Notes: generated by a model not told the origin, from the sequence alone. A stretch of DNA of 64,000 nucleotides from Natronomonas halophila (GCF_013391085.1 NZ_CP058334.1:496001-560000), one strand, 5' to 3'; counted from the stretch's first letter, positions 1 to 8,958 are shown. Made by a program: numbers and translations.

Positions 1-40
1 GCGCAGCCGTCGTCGGTGTCGTGGTCGTGGTCGTGGACAT
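1..40 (-). CDS. 5' fragment of a gene continuing off the left edge
   Basis: An ATG on the minus strand at 40-38 opens a frame that stays open to the edge and encodes a Thr-rich N-terminus (M-S followed by a run of Thr and Pro). It lies four bases after the stop of the preceding 126-residue membrane protein gene, matching the tight spacing of this leftward operon. Only about 13 codons are visible, so no function can be given. Confidence 0.4.
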   Translation of the reverse strand, partial: MSTTTTTTPTTAA

Positions 41-43
41 GGG

Positions 44-424
44 TTATGCGGACCCCCTGATGACGCGGATGAGCGAGACGTAGAACGCGCAGGTCAGACT
101 CCCACCGAACAGGAGCGAGATTTCCAGTGGCGCGCCGAGCCCGATCAGCGTGGTGAGCGGCCAGAAGAGATAGCCGAAGAGGCTGGTCAACAGTCCCAGG
201 ACGGCCAGCAGGCCGGCGCCGCCGATCGTCGAGGCGGCTTGCTTGATCGGCCCGGAGATCTCCTCGAGGGCTTGTGCGGTTTCGCTGTTAGCCGATGCCT
301 CGTCTCCGTCAGGATTGTCGACGAACAGTTCGGCGACGCCGGCGTCGGTCCAGGCGATGGCGCCACCGCCCCACATGACCGCGCCGATGACGAAGTATGC
401 CATGATGACGTTGCTGAAGCGCAT
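44..424 (-). CDS. small multi-span membrane protein
   Basis: A 126-residue protein with three hydrophobic segments, at about residues 7-26, 66-90 and 96-120. An acidic, Ala/Asn-rich stretch (about 30-60) between the first two probably faces outside. The start is preceded by a GGAGGGGA ribosome-binding site. It lies directly downstream of the 672-residue ectodomain protein in the leftward operon. I do not recognise the family. Its place in the operon suggests an envelope or membrane component of the element. Confidence 0.75.
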   Translation of the reverse strand: MRFSNVIMAYFVIGAVMWGGGAIAWTDAGVAELFVDNPDGDEASANSETAQALEEISGPIKQAASTIGGAGLLAVLGLLTSLFGYLFWPLTTLIGLGAPLEISLLFGGSLTCAFYVSLIRVIRGSA

Positions 425-426
425 AG

Positions 427-2445
427 TTAGAGTCCCCTCCGTGTGGCCGCGATTGCGACGAACGCGATGACTGTGATGAACATGAGGCTTTCAGACACCC
501 AGCCGATGACGTAGAACCCGCCGATGAAGCCGACCGCCGTGAGGCCGACGACTTCGGTTGAAGCGGTCGTCGAAGCGACAGCGGCGCTCCCAAAGACGGT
601 GACGAGCATCGCGAGGAACGTCAGTGCGCCACCGCCACCGCTCGGAAGGTGGGCTGGGACGTCCGCGAGGACGGGCAAGAGCGCGTACTCGTTGTCGTAG
701 GTCGTCCGCACGGCGAACGTGATCGATTCCTCGATCGTCTCGCCGTTCGACAGCGACGCGGTCGCCTCGACGGTGACGTTCCCGCCGCCCCAGCCGGTGA
801 GGTTCAACTCCGGCTGCACCGTTGCCGACCCCGTGCCGCTCGTCTGGTAGAGCGTCGACGAGTTCGTCTCGTTCTGGGCGCGAATGGTGAGGTCCCACGA
901 CTCAATCTCGACGGTTTCGCTGTCGAAGTCGACAGTGACGCCGGCGGTGTCGCTCTCCAGGAGCGTTCTGGTGCTCGGCGCGACCGTGATCAGCGCGGCT
1001 TGCTCGTCGAGTGTGATCGTGCCGTCCGGCCGAACGGTGACTTCCTGGGCGCTGTCATCGGTCGGCGTGTACTGGCCTTTCACCGTCCGGGCGCCGGTTT
1101 CCGTGTTGATGAGGACGAGGCGATGCCGGACGTTGTACCGTAGTTGCGCTGGGAATTCGCCGTTCGCGCCGAAGTAGTCGCCCTGGACGGTTCGCCAGTC
1201 GATATCGCCGGACTCGTTCGCGAGACCGCGCTGAATCAGCATGACGGTGTCCTCATCGGCGAACCGACCAGAGTAGTCGATGAGTTCGAACGTTGGCGAG
1301 ACGGCTTGCTCGGTGTCGTTCAGCAGGTAGACGATATCGCTCTCGACGAGGCTTTGCTTGTAGATACGGCGTGGATAGTAGCCGTCGGCCTCGGCGACCA
1401 CGACGAAGGGGCGATCTGCCGGGAGCCCGGTCATATTGACGGTGCCGTCCGTCGCAGTTCGGGAGACGATCAGGCTCTCGCCATCTGAGAAATAGAACCG
1501 GAGCTCGACGTCGATCCCGTCGATGAGCGTCGTCGGGTCAGACTCTTCGCGGATATAGAGCGTGCCTGGCGTGGCGAACGTGTGGGGGTTCGAATCGCTT
1601 CCTGATTGTGCGGTGTCGCCGGTCGAGTCGGTCGCGACGACGTACCACTCGTGTTCGCCACCCTCGCTGACGGTCGCGGTGTAGGTTGCTGTTCCGTTGC
1701 TCGTGACGGTGGTCGTGCCGTTCAGTTCCCCGTCGACGTACCATTCGAGCGTGACCTCCTCGTTCGTGGTGTCGAAGTCCGGGTCGGTGACGTTGACGCT
1801 GAGGTTCACCTCGACGTCGGAGAACTCTTCGCCGTTGGTCGGTGAGGGATCGGATAGCGTCGGGCCGCCCTTCGGCTCGACGAGCGTGAGTTGCGCGCCC
1901 GACGAGATGGAGATCGTCGCGACGCCCGACCCACCGGCCTGAACGAGTTCGTCATCGCCGTTCGCTCGGTTGACGCGAATCCACTGGCCCGCGCTGAACC
2001 CGTGGACATAGAGCGTGCCCGTGCCGCCGACGTCGAACTCGGTGGTCGTCGTGTCCTGCAGGTCGACGTCCCGATAGGTGATCGAGGAGACGCCTGACAC
2101 CCCGACGGTCTGGATGCCGGTGGTGTTCGCCTCCATCGTGCCGCCGTTCGAATCGATCGCTGACAGCGTCGGGGCGTCGCTACTTGGCCCGGCCAGTCTC
2201 GTCGATGATCCAGCAGGGCCATCGACGGTCGTGTTCTGGATGGTGACGGAGCCGTCAGTGCCGAAGGGGTTGTCGCCGGCGATGCCGGTGTCTTCGTCGA
2301 GCGTGACGCTGATGCCATCCGGGTGGTCGAACATCACGCCGGTGCCAGCCGTCAGGAGCGTGGCGGCGCCGGCAGTACCGACCACGACAAGCACGGCTAC
2401 CAGGAGCGCGAGCTGTACCTGGCTGAGCCGAGTGGTTACGTCCAT
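427..2445 (-). CDS. large membrane-anchored ectodomain protein with Ig-like fold
   Basis: A 672-residue protein. An N-terminal hydrophobic segment (about 12-32) acts as signal or anchor. A long extracellular beta-rich region follows, rich in Thr, Ser, Asp and N-x-S/T sites. About residues 195-295 look like an Ig/PKD-type domain (W-Y-V-D-G followed by E-W-Y-V-V-A-T-D). A carboxypeptidase-regulatory-like segment follows near 300-365, with the pattern G-x-V-N-M-T-G-L. The C-terminus (about 600-670) has three hydrophobic spans. Its start overlaps the end of the LamG-like gene by ten bases, which implies translational coupling. It is the best candidate in the element for a surface spike or receptor-interaction protein, but I see no sequence match to a named spike family. 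Confidence 0.8.
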   Translation of the reverse strand: MDVTTRLSQVQLALLVAVLVVVGTAGAATLLTAGTGVMFDHPDGISVTLDEDTGIAGDNPFGTDGSVTIQNTTVDGPAGSSTRLAGPSSDAPTLSAIDSNGGTMEANTTGIQTVGVSGVSSITYRDVDLQDTTTTEFDVGGTGTLYVHGFSAGQWIRVNRANGDDELVQAGGSGVATISISSGAQLTLVEPKGGPTLSDPSPTNGEEFSDVEVNLSVNVTDPDFDTTNEEVTLEWYVDGELNGTTTVTSNGTATYTATVSEGGEHEWYVVATDSTGDTAQSGSDSNPHTFATPGTLYIREESDPTTLIDGIDVELRFYFSDGESLIVSRTATDGTVNMTGLPADRPFVVVAEADGYYPRRIYKQSLVESDIVYLLNDTEQAVSPTFELIDYSGRFADEDTVMLIQRGLANESGDIDWRTVQGDYFGANGEFPAQLRYNVRHRLVLINTETGARTVKGQYTPTDDSAQEVTVRPDGTITLDEQAALITVAPSTRTLLESDTAGVTVDFDSETVEIESWDLTIRAQNETNSSTLYQTSGTGSATVQPELNLTGWGGGNVTVEATASLSNGETIEESITFAVRTTYDNEYALLPVLADVPAHLPSGGGGALTFLAMLVTVFGSAAVASTTASTEVVGLTAVGFIGGFYVIGWVSESLMFITVIAFVAIAATRRGL

Positions 2446-3482
2446 AGCTGTTGGGTGTAGTCGTCGTCGATCTCGGTGGTTGTCGCCGCAGCATCGTTGA
2501 GCACGACGTTATCGACGATGGCGTTGATGTAGCCGCCGTAGTCGGAGTGTTCGGCGAACAGATACAGCGCTCGGGCGAAGTCGTTCATCGTCCCGAGCGT
2601 CCCGCTTTCCTGGACGTTCGTGCTCGTAGTCGTGTTCACGTAGAACGTCCAGTCGGCGGTGCTGTCACTGCTCTTCGTGAAGACGATGCGATACCGACTC
2701 CCGTCGTCGACGGCTGTGTCCGTCTCAGCGATGTATCGGTTTCCGGATGCATCGATGAAGATCACGCCAAGGTGGCCTGACCGGAGCAACAGCCCGTCGC
2801 CGATTCGAATCGTGAATCGCTCGCCACTCGAGGGGTTTTCCCGAACCCCGAGGATGTGGTCTCCCCATTCGTTGCTCGACACGTTCTCGATTGTGAATGC
2901 GAACGAGGCTTCGCCGTTCAGCGTGGAGCCGTACGTCGAGAGGTTCCCCTGGAAGGTGACGTAGTCGCCGCTCCCATCGCCCTCAAGCGCGTAGTCAGCT
3001 TGATACGTGCCGAACGTCCACGCCGGCCCCTGGATGTCGCCGTCAGCGCTCCCGATATAGTCCGGTAACACCGTGCCGTCGCCGTCATGCATCGGGTAAT
3101 GGTGGATTGCGTTCGCGAACGCCGGGCTCTGGACCGGACGTCGTCCGAGCGCCTTCACGCCGTTGTGCTGGATTCGCACGCCCGGCGCCTGGGCGTTCTC
3201 GGTGGGGAGGACCGGGACGACGCCGATTTCGCCGCCGACGAACACTCGATAGACGGCGGCTTCGTCGGGACGGACGCCACTCGTCGCGAACACTCGGAGG
3301 GACGTGATGCCGCTGGATGTCTGGAATCGGAGGGTGGCGATCTGGTCGTCGCCACTGGCGCCGTTGAGGTCGGTTCGAAGCCATGCCTCGCCCGGCTGCG
3401 TGTCGGTCGGGTCGCTCGTTAACGCGGCGAGGCCAAGGCGCTCGGTGCGAAATCGCTCGGCTTCGATGATGCCGCGCCCCAT
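2436..3482 (-). CDS. LamG/concanavalin A-like domain protein
   Basis: A 348-residue protein. The first 60 residues carry a motif (R-x-x-R-L-x-L followed by T-x-D-P-x-x-x-x-P-G-E-x-W-L) also present in the preceding 88-residue protein. The C-terminal two thirds (about 130-340) look like a LamG/Con A jelly-roll: H-H-Y-P-M-x-D, a repeated S/T-rich strand pattern, and a final I-x-N-A-I-V-D-N-V segment. There is no signal peptide, so it may be exported with a partner or packaged from inside. A GGAGG ribosome-binding site lies 7 bases before the ATG. Carbohydrate or surface binding is inferred from the fold only. Confidence 0.75.
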   Translation of the reverse strand: MGRGIIEAERFRTERLGLAALTSDPTDTQPGEAWLRTDLNGASGDDQIATLRFQTSSGITSLRVFATSGVRPDEAAVYRVFVGGEIGVVPVLPTENAQAPGVRIQHNGVKALGRRPVQSPAFANAIHHYPMHDGDGTVLPDYIGSADGDIQGPAWTFGTYQADYALEGDGSGDYVTFQGNLSTYGSTLNGEASFAFTIENVSSNEWGDHILGVRENPSSGERFTIRIGDGLLLRSGHLGVIFIDASGNRYIAETDTAVDDGSRYRIVFTKSSDSTADWTFYVNTTTSTNVQESGTLGTMNDFARALYLFAEHSDYGGYINAIVDNVVLNDAAATTTEIDDDYTQQLWT

Positions 3483-3484
3483 CG

Positions 3485-3751
3485 TCAGGCCTCCGAGTTA
3501 TACCAGAGTTCACCCGCGTCCGGGCTGGATGGATCAGTGGTTCGGGGGACGAGTCGGATGCGGTCGGCGCGAAGCTTTTCGAGCGGGTCGTCACTCTCGA
3601 CTGGGAACACGCCCTGCGGGGCGGCCTCGACGGTTTCCGCGCCGGCGTAGAATCCGGCGGCGCCGGCGGCGGCGATGCCGGCGGCGCCGGCGAGCACGCG
3701 GCGTCGCGAGAGTTCGTCGGGATCGTCGTTGGTTGGTGAGTCGTCGGTCAT
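3485..3751 (-). CDS. Tat-secreted small protein sharing a motif with the LamG-like protein
   Basis: An 88-residue protein with a twin-arginine signal: S-R-R-R-V-L-A-G at about 15-22, then an Ala/Gly-rich hydrophobic core to about residue 45. The mature part is only about 43 residues and ends in R-x-x-R-I-R-L-x-x-R-T-T-D-P-S-S-P-x-A-G-E-L-W-Y. That motif recurs at the start of the next gene. The start ATG overlaps the stop of a 28-codon gene (ATGA). It may be a split-off N-terminal module of a larger LamG-type surface protein. Confidence 0.75.
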   Translation of the reverse strand: MTDDSPTNDDPDELSRRRVLAGAAGIAAAGAAGFYAGAETVEAAPQGVFPVESDDPLEKLRADRIRLVPRTTDPSSPDAGELWYNSEA

Positions 3752-3834
3752 GGATGGGTGGGTGCCGGCGTGTCCCGGCCGGCGCGGGTGATCGGTGGCG
3801 ATTCATCGCGCGAGAACGGGTTGGGCGGCGGCAT
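3748..3834 (-). CDS. 28-residue Pro-rich microprotein
   Basis: A very short gene: ATG at 3834-3832, stop TGA at 3750-3748. It is preceded by a strong GGAGGTG site 6 bases upstream, and its stop overlaps the ATG of the Tat-signal gene (ATGA). Both are the hallmarks of the other genuine genes of this operon. The product has ten Pro in 28 residues, begins M-P-P-P-N-P-F and has no membrane span. It could be a real small protein or a coupling leader for the gene that follows. Confidence 0.5.
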   Translation of the reverse strand: MPPPNPFSRDESPPITRAGRDTPAPTHP

Positions 3835-3836
3835 CG

Positions 3837-4061
3837 TCAGCCACCTCCTGCGGTTGCTTTCACGAAGATCACGCCCAGCAGGACGAGCACCGCCAGCGGC
3901 AGGATCAACTGAAAGAGATACGCGGTGCCGGTTGACATGACACCTACGTTCGCCTGGAGGCGCTCCCAGAAGACGGGATAGAGCGCGGCGACGATCGCGA
4001 TCGAGAAGGTGAGGAACGCGATATCCGGCACGGTGAGGCGGCCGCGGGTGTCACTCGGCAT
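3837..4061 (-). CDS. small double-span membrane protein (family member 3 of a tandem trio)
   Basis: A 74-residue protein with two hydrophobic spans, at about 12-30 and 48-68. The second contains F-Q-L-I-L-P-L. The same Q-L-x-x-P signature occurs in the two genes immediately upstream, suggesting tandem duplication. A GGAGGGGG site precedes the ATG and overlaps the end of the upstream gene. The function is unknown. The size and hairpin topology resemble membrane structural proteins of archaeal enveloped viruses, which is an inference. Confidence 0.75.
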   Translation of the reverse strand: MPSDTRGRLTVPDIAFLTFSIAIVAALYPVFWERLQANVGVMSTGTAYLFQLILPLAVLVLLGVIFVKATAGGG

Positions 4062-4063
4062 CG

Positions 4064-4297
4064 TTAGGTCCCCCTCCGTGCAGACACGCCGACGCTGAGG
4101 ATGAGCCCGATGAACAGCGCCGGGACGACCAGCTGGAGCAGCAGGCTGCTGAAGGGGTCGGCCTCGGCGCTGACCATCCCGATGAAGTGATAGATCGTCG
4201 GTGCCAGCGAGATCGTTGCGACGAGCACGAACAGCGTGAGGACGACGTCGGTGAGTTGGACGGCGCCGCGAGTATCGTCTCTTGGGTTTGTTGTCAT
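4064..4297 (-). CDS. small double-span membrane protein (family member 2 of a tandem trio)
   Basis: A 77-residue protein with two hydrophobic spans, at about 17-40 and 51-72. The second carries L-Q-L-V-V-P-A-L-F-I-G. AAGGAGG lies 9 bases before the ATG at 4297-4295. The frame of the giant upstream gene stays open into this gene by chance, so an automatic caller may report the two as one 1229-residue protein. The ribosome-binding site, composition and paralogy with both neighbours argue for a separate gene. Confidence 0.7.
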   Translation of the reverse strand: MTTNPRDDTRGAVQLTDVVLTLFVLVATISLAPTIYHFIGMVSAEADPFSSLLLQLVVPALFIGLILSVGVSARRGT

Positions 4298-4302
4298 GTC
4301 TG

Positions 4303-4494
4303 TTAGCCTCCTTGCAGCCAGCTGACGACGAAGAGCGCGACCGTCGCCGGCAGGACCAGCTGGGCGAGGAACTGCGCCTCGGTCGGCAGATTCTCCATCG
4401 GTGCGTAGCTCGTGATGAAGAACATCCACGCTGGCATGACTGCGACGAGGCCGAAGAACCCCAACAGGGCGAACGGGAAATCGAACGGGTTCAT
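4303..4494 (-). CDS. small double-span membrane protein (family member 1 of a tandem trio)
   Basis: A 63-residue protein, start ATG at 4494-4492, with two hydrophobic spans at about 8-30 and 44-60. The second contains L-A-Q-L-V-L-P-A. The ATG sits in an ATGA context, where TGA would end the giant upstream gene if one extra base were present in the G5 run just before it. The reading frame extends upstream without a stop, but that extension is Ser/Thr-rich shadow sequence. It is a paralogue of the next two genes. Confidence 0.65.
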   Translation of the reverse strand: MNPFDFPFALLGFFGLVAVMPAWMFFITSYAPMENLPTEAQFLAQLVLPATVALFVVSWLQGG

Positions 4495-7400
4495 AGCAAC
4501 CCCCGTCGTCGAACTCGAGGCCGAAGCCGTCGCCGAACCCGAAGTCGGCATCGAACCCAGCGAAGACGCCATCCCAAGCCCCGTCGGCACGACGCTGACG
4601 GTCTTGCTGCCGGGCGTCACCCGTGTCAGAGCGGTCTCCGGCGACACCGGCGCCGGGGTCGAAAAACGACTGGACGTCCGCGAACGCACCGGCAAAGCCG
4701 TCATCGAGCGCTTGGGCGACGGGTAACTCGCCCGTCCGACGCAGGCTCACCGGCTGGGCTTCGAGCGTCTCCTGGGACGGCGCCCGGGGCGTCTGCGTGC
4801 CGGTCGTCGCCACGGTAAAGACGGTTTCCTGCAGCCAGCCCGGCGCCAGCACCGACTCAGTCGCCGGCATCGGCGCCGTCTCCGTCGTCGGCGATCCGAA
4901 CGCCAGCGCCCACGGCGACGCCTCCGGGACCGTCGTGCTTTCAGCCCGCGACTCCCAGCGAGTCTCGAAGAACGGCTCGGCGCGACGCTCCTGTCGAAGC
5001 TCCTGGCGCGTCTCCTGCCGCGTTTCCTGCCGGGTCTCCTGTCGGGTTTCTTGCCGAGTGTCGAGACGCGGCTCCTGACGCGTTTCGGAGCGCTGCTCTT
5101 GGCGCGTCTCCGGCCGTGCGTCCTGCCGGGTGTCGCCACGCGGCTCCGTCTCGACGAACGGCTCGGTCTCCGTCCCGACCTCCTGGTCAGTCGCGACGCC
5201 CGTCTCCGTCTGGACGACGTTGCCCTCGAAGTCGCTGATGCTCTCCGAAGCGGTATCGAGCAGTCCCAGCGTGCCGGCGCCCGTCACGGTGATCGCGCCG
5301 AGCCCGACGCGTTCGGGACGCCCGCGAAGCACGTCCGTCTCGGTAACCGTCGGGGTCTGTGCCGCGAAGAGGCGTTCGCGAGCGCCGTACGTGACGGCGG
5401 CGGCCAACCCACCGCTGGCGGCGGCCGTCTGCTGGGTTGTCAGCAGGCGGCCGCTCGCTGCGGCTTCGGCCGCCGCGCTTCGCCGCGGCCGAACGGGGTC
5501 GAGCCCGATGACGTCGCCGTCCTCGGTGAAGAGCGGGCCGCGACTGGCGCGGCTACCGGTCGGGGCCAGCGGGTCGGTCGCGCCCTCGTAGTCGCCCGTG
5601 GCTTGTGCGCGCTGTTGTTGGGCGCGGCGAGTGATGTCGCCGCTCATCTGGTCGCGCGGGCTACCCTCGAGGACTTCCGAGCGACTCGGGTCGTAGTCGG
5701 TGAACGGCGCGTCACCGGCGTTAGTCTCCGTGTCGGCTCGCCCCTCGGTTTCGACGCGCGGCGGGACGAGGCCGGCGCCGGCGCGCCACTCGACGCTCGT
5801 CCCGCCGACGCGTTCCCGAGCACCCTCGAAGAGATCTCGGGCTCGCCGTCGAGCGCGCGCCCGCCGGGAGGGGCCAGTGACGCCCTGTGCCTCGTCGACC
5901 ATTTCGCTGGTCAGTGTTTCCGGCCGTTCGTCGGGTAAGTCGGTTCGAGGAGCTTCGGATTCCGACGGCAACCGCTGGGGTTGCGGGTCGATATGTCCCT
6001 CGCGAACGCCTGGAACAGCGCGGGCGAGTCGGGACGGGATAGCGCCCGACCGTGCAGCGGTGATGGCGATTTCCTCGCCAGGCTGGATTCCGAACGCGGC
6101 GGCCCGACCAGCTCGAGCGCCGCCGATGCGTCGAGCGCCACCGATGACGCCGCCGCTTGCGACGACGCTCCCTCCGACCTGCCCGAGCGTTCGCCGCGGC
6201 TCTTCCATCGCCTGTTGTGTGAAGCCGGCGCCGGCGAGCGCAGCAGCGCCAGCGGCTTCGGTAGCGAACTCCCTGCCATCGCCGCGAGCCGTCTCGGCGG
6301 CCGCCGCCCCACCGAACTCGGCGGCTTCCTTCACGGTAAGGGTGAGGCCGGCCGGATCGGCAATCGTTCCAACGCCCTGGACGGCGCCCTCGACGAGAGC
6401 TTCCCGCTCGCCAGGTGTCGATGCGGTCATCCCAACCGGGTCGGTCACGCGGTACGCCGCGGCACCACCCGGCGTCCGAGCGAGGTCGCCGGCAGTCTCT
6501 GCGATCGGCTCCCAGAACTGCTGTTGGGTGGTCTGGGACGCCGAAACGAGGACGTCCTCGACGCGCGGCCCGCGACCGGGCTGGGTCGTTGCTGCCGGCG
6601 ACGTCGGGAGCAACTCGCCGACGTAAATCGTCGAGTCACCGAACTGCTCTTCGTCGTTCGCTTGCGCGAACTCGCGGCGAACGCGCGCCCGGTTGACAAC
6701 GCTGCCCTCGACCGGGCTCTCGAGGCCGGTTGCGTCTTCGACGGTTTCGACGGCGCCGCTGAAAATGTCCTCCTGCTGTGATGCCTGCTGGAGGCGCTGT
6801 TCGCGACTGCCGTAGCCGGGGAGCAATCGGGCTTGCCAGCGGCCATCGTCGGTCTGCTCGACAACGAAGTCCTCGCCGGGCTCCAGGTCGACTCCGGTCT
6901 CGGCTTCCAGTTGCGCTTCGAGTTGCGCGGTTGCGCGGTCGCGAGCGCTTGCCCGCTCCTGTGAGAACCGTTCCTCCCACGCCTGCTGGCGCTGCTCTCG
7001 AATCTGGCTCTCGATCTGCTGGGTCGCGGCGCCGATCCGTGCCGATCGGGACGGAACGGCGACGAGGTCGTCCCCGCGGCGCCTAATCGCTATATCGCTT
7101 GGATCGTCGGCCCAGGCGAACTCATCGATCGCTCGCTGCTCCAGCTGGGCCGCCTGTTCCTGGTAGGGTGAACTGTCGACGCCCTCGAGGCCTTCTTGGA
7201 GCGTTTCGTCGACCTCTTCACGCGCAAGCCGCTGGGCTTCGGCCTCGGTTCGCGTTGTCTGCTCGGCCTGTTCCTGTCGAGCGGCTTCGGCGACGCGTTC
7301 GGTACGCGTTTCCTCCGTCTCCCCTGAGTTATCGCGAAGCCGCGGATCGACATCCGATTGGAAGTCGCCGCGACCGGTCTCGGGCGGCGTCCCACCGGGG

Positions 7401-7753
7401 TCGGTGTCCTCGACGGGTTGCGTCGTCGAGTCCTGCTGGCGCTCGCGGGCCTCGCGAGCACCTTGCTCAGTGCGCGTGTCACCCTCACCGCCGGCGTCAC
7501 CGTCCGTTTCTTCGTTGCCGTCGTCGAGACGCGGGTCGACGGCGTCCTGGTAGTCACCGCGTGAGGTGTCAGTCTCGCCACCGGTGTCGGCGTTTGACGT
7601 GTCAGTCTCCTGTTGGCGGTCGCGGGCTTCGCCGGCGCCGAACTCCGTTCGGGTCTGCTCGTCGGTTGCATCGGTGCTGGTGCCGGTGCTCTCACTCGAG
7701 GAGTCGTCTGTGTCGTCGGTGCCGCTACCACCGGACGGATCTGCGATTACCAT
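4493..7753 (-). CDS. giant repeat-rich, Gln/Glu/Arg-rich structural-type protein (apparent frameshift at 3' end)
   Basis: About 1086 residues. The start ATG at 7753 follows GGAGGTGA. Residues 1-170 are disordered and acidic, with 2.5 copies of a roughly 58-residue unit. Each unit begins R-T-E-x-G-A-x-E-A-R-x-R-Q-Q (35, 94, a degenerate copy at 150); the first two full units end R-G-D-Y/F-Q-x-x-V-D-P-R-L. Residues 170-330 are helical. Ala/Gly-rich, membrane-like or fusion-like stretches lie around 450-560 and 780-850. A charged region of tetrad repeats (T-R-Q-E, about 12 copies, 5.0-5.13 kb) follows, then a Phe/Gly/Asp-rich tail. The frame does not stop before the next gene: the sequence past 4494 is out-of-frame Arg/Pro-rich shadow that by chance continues in frame to 4064. 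One additional G in the G5 run would create a normal ATGA junction. It may act as a scaffold or internal particle protein. No family is recognised. Confidence 0.6.
4990..5135 (-). repeat. 12-bp tandem coding repeat (Thr-Arg-Gln-Glu tetrads)
   Basis: About twelve imperfect 12-bp units inside the giant gene encode alternating (D/E/S)-T-R-Q-E/D tetrads. The units are most uniform in the middle (about 5000-5050), where consecutive copies differ mostly by synonymous changes. A stretch of this kind forms a highly charged helix or coil and is prone to copy-number change. Confidence 0.7.
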
Positions 7754-7790
7754 CGAGCCTCACCTCCGGTGTGTTTGATGCAACTCATGG

Positions 7791-8801
7791 TCAGAACCTC
7801 AGGAGATCATCGTCGTCGTTGTTCCCTGTGACGAGGTCGTCCACGTGTGGCCCGTCCCGATTGCCTTCCTCACCGCCGAAGAATCCGCCGTCGGCGAAGT
7901 CGAAGAATCCAGACTCCTCCGTATCGTCGGTGGAGTCCGTTCCCGTAGACCCGACGCCGAGCCACCCCTCATCCATCCAAGCCGCCGACCCTGCGCCAGC
8001 GGCGATTTCGAGACCGTGCGGGTTCTGCTGCATCCAGGCTTGCATCGCGTCCTTCGCGGCGCTTTTGCTCTCGAAGACGCCAATACGGACCTGTCCGTTC
8101 CCCCTCTCCGAGGCGAGGGCTCGCCAGTCACCGTTCGGGAGCCTGTTCGCGACGACAACAGTCTCGACACCGCCGTTGTGTTCTTGCCGATACTGTAGCT
8201 GATCTGAGTCGTTGACTACCTCTGTGTACTCATGCATAGTCGAGCCTCCATGAGGACCGCCACCGCCAAGGACGAAGGCCTCCATTCCAGCCGAGTTCCG
8301 ATTCGGAAGGACCAACTGATCGACTGCTGGCCCCGGCTGGCGGCCAGGCGCGCGAGCCGATCGCCCCGTCACGAAGGCGGCGAGGTCCTGCGGCGACGTC
8401 ACGGGATCGAGCGTCGCATCGACCGGCGCCGCCGCCTGCGCGGATCGCTCAGCGTTCCGAAGCACCTGCTCGCGCTCGTCATCGCCGCCAGCAGTCGAGG
8501 CTGGCGCATCGATACTCGATACGGCCGACCGGCCAGCGCTGGCCGCCGCACTGCCAGCGACGGCCGCGACGTCCCGCGGGCTCTGCGCGGCGAGTTGCTT
8601 CGCCTCCTGGACGGCGCCGCGCGCCTCGATGCGAGCCGGTTTCGCCGCCTCCTGAGCAGCGGATTTCAGGCGGGTGAGACGGCCGCCGTCGGCTTCGCGT
8701 TGGGCGCGCTCGAGCTCGGTTTCGAATCGCTCCCGTTCGCGCTGCTTCGCGCGTCGTTCGGCGCGTTGTCGAAGGGTCTGCAACTGGTCAGCTATCGCCA
8801 T
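7791..8801 (-). CDS. coiled-coil protein of unknown function
   Basis: A 336-residue soluble protein. I chose the ATG at 8801 because GGAGGTG lies 6 bases before it; an ATG 15 bases upstream lacks this. Residues 1-70 are strongly charged and helical (R/E/Q-rich coiled coil). About 75-120 are Ala-rich. About 185-270 form a compact alpha/beta region with R-I-G-V-F-E-S-K-S-A-A-K-D-A-M. The last 55 residues are acidic and Gly/Phe-rich, ending in a run of Asp. The family is not recognised. It sits between a 56-residue gene and the giant protein gene in the operon. Confidence 0.75.
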   Translation of the reverse strand: MAIADQLQTLRQRAERRAKQRERERFETELERAQREADGGRLTRLKSAAQEAAKPARIEARGAVQEAKQLAAQSPRDVAAVAGSAAASAGRSAVSSIDAPASTAGGDDEREQVLRNAERSAQAAAPVDATLDPVTSPQDLAAFVTGRSARAPGRQPGPAVDQLVLPNRNSAGMEAFVLGGGGPHGGSTMHEYTEVVNDSDQLQYRQEHNGGVETVVVANRLPNGDWRALASERGNGQVRIGVFESKSAAKDAMQAWMQQNPHGLEIAAGAGSAAWMDEGWLGVGSTGTDSTDDTEESGFFDFADGGFFGGEEGNRDGPHVDDLVTGNNDDDDLLRF

Positions 8802-8958
8802 CGTCAACACCTCCATCCGTCGCGAAACGACCCCCGCCGCCTTTCTCGGCGATGAACTTCGCGATCTCTTCGAGTGAGTCGGCTTGGTAGAGTTCCTTGC
8901 TCCGGCCGCCGTAGCGTTCGTCTTCTTCCCGGAGGACGAACCGACGCTGACCGCTCAT
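8788..8958 (-). CDS. 56-residue soluble protein
   Basis: The start ATG at 8958-8956 overlaps the TGA of the upstream gene (ATGA), so I prefer it to an in-frame start 60 bases upstream. The product is charged, with a predicted helix (S-L-E-E-I-A-K-F-I-A-E-K) and a Gly/Asp-rich tail. The function is unknown. Confidence 0.6.
   Translation of the reverse strand: MSGQRRFVLREEDERYGGRSKELYQADSLEEIAKFIAEKGGGGRFATDGGVDDGDS

Noticed and set aside
4064-4492. C-terminal 140 residues of a 1229-residue fused protein
   Set aside because: The first part is out-of-frame Arg/Pro-rich sequence across a separate membrane-protein gene, and the last 77 residues have their own ribosome-binding site. A fused protein is unlikely but not excluded.
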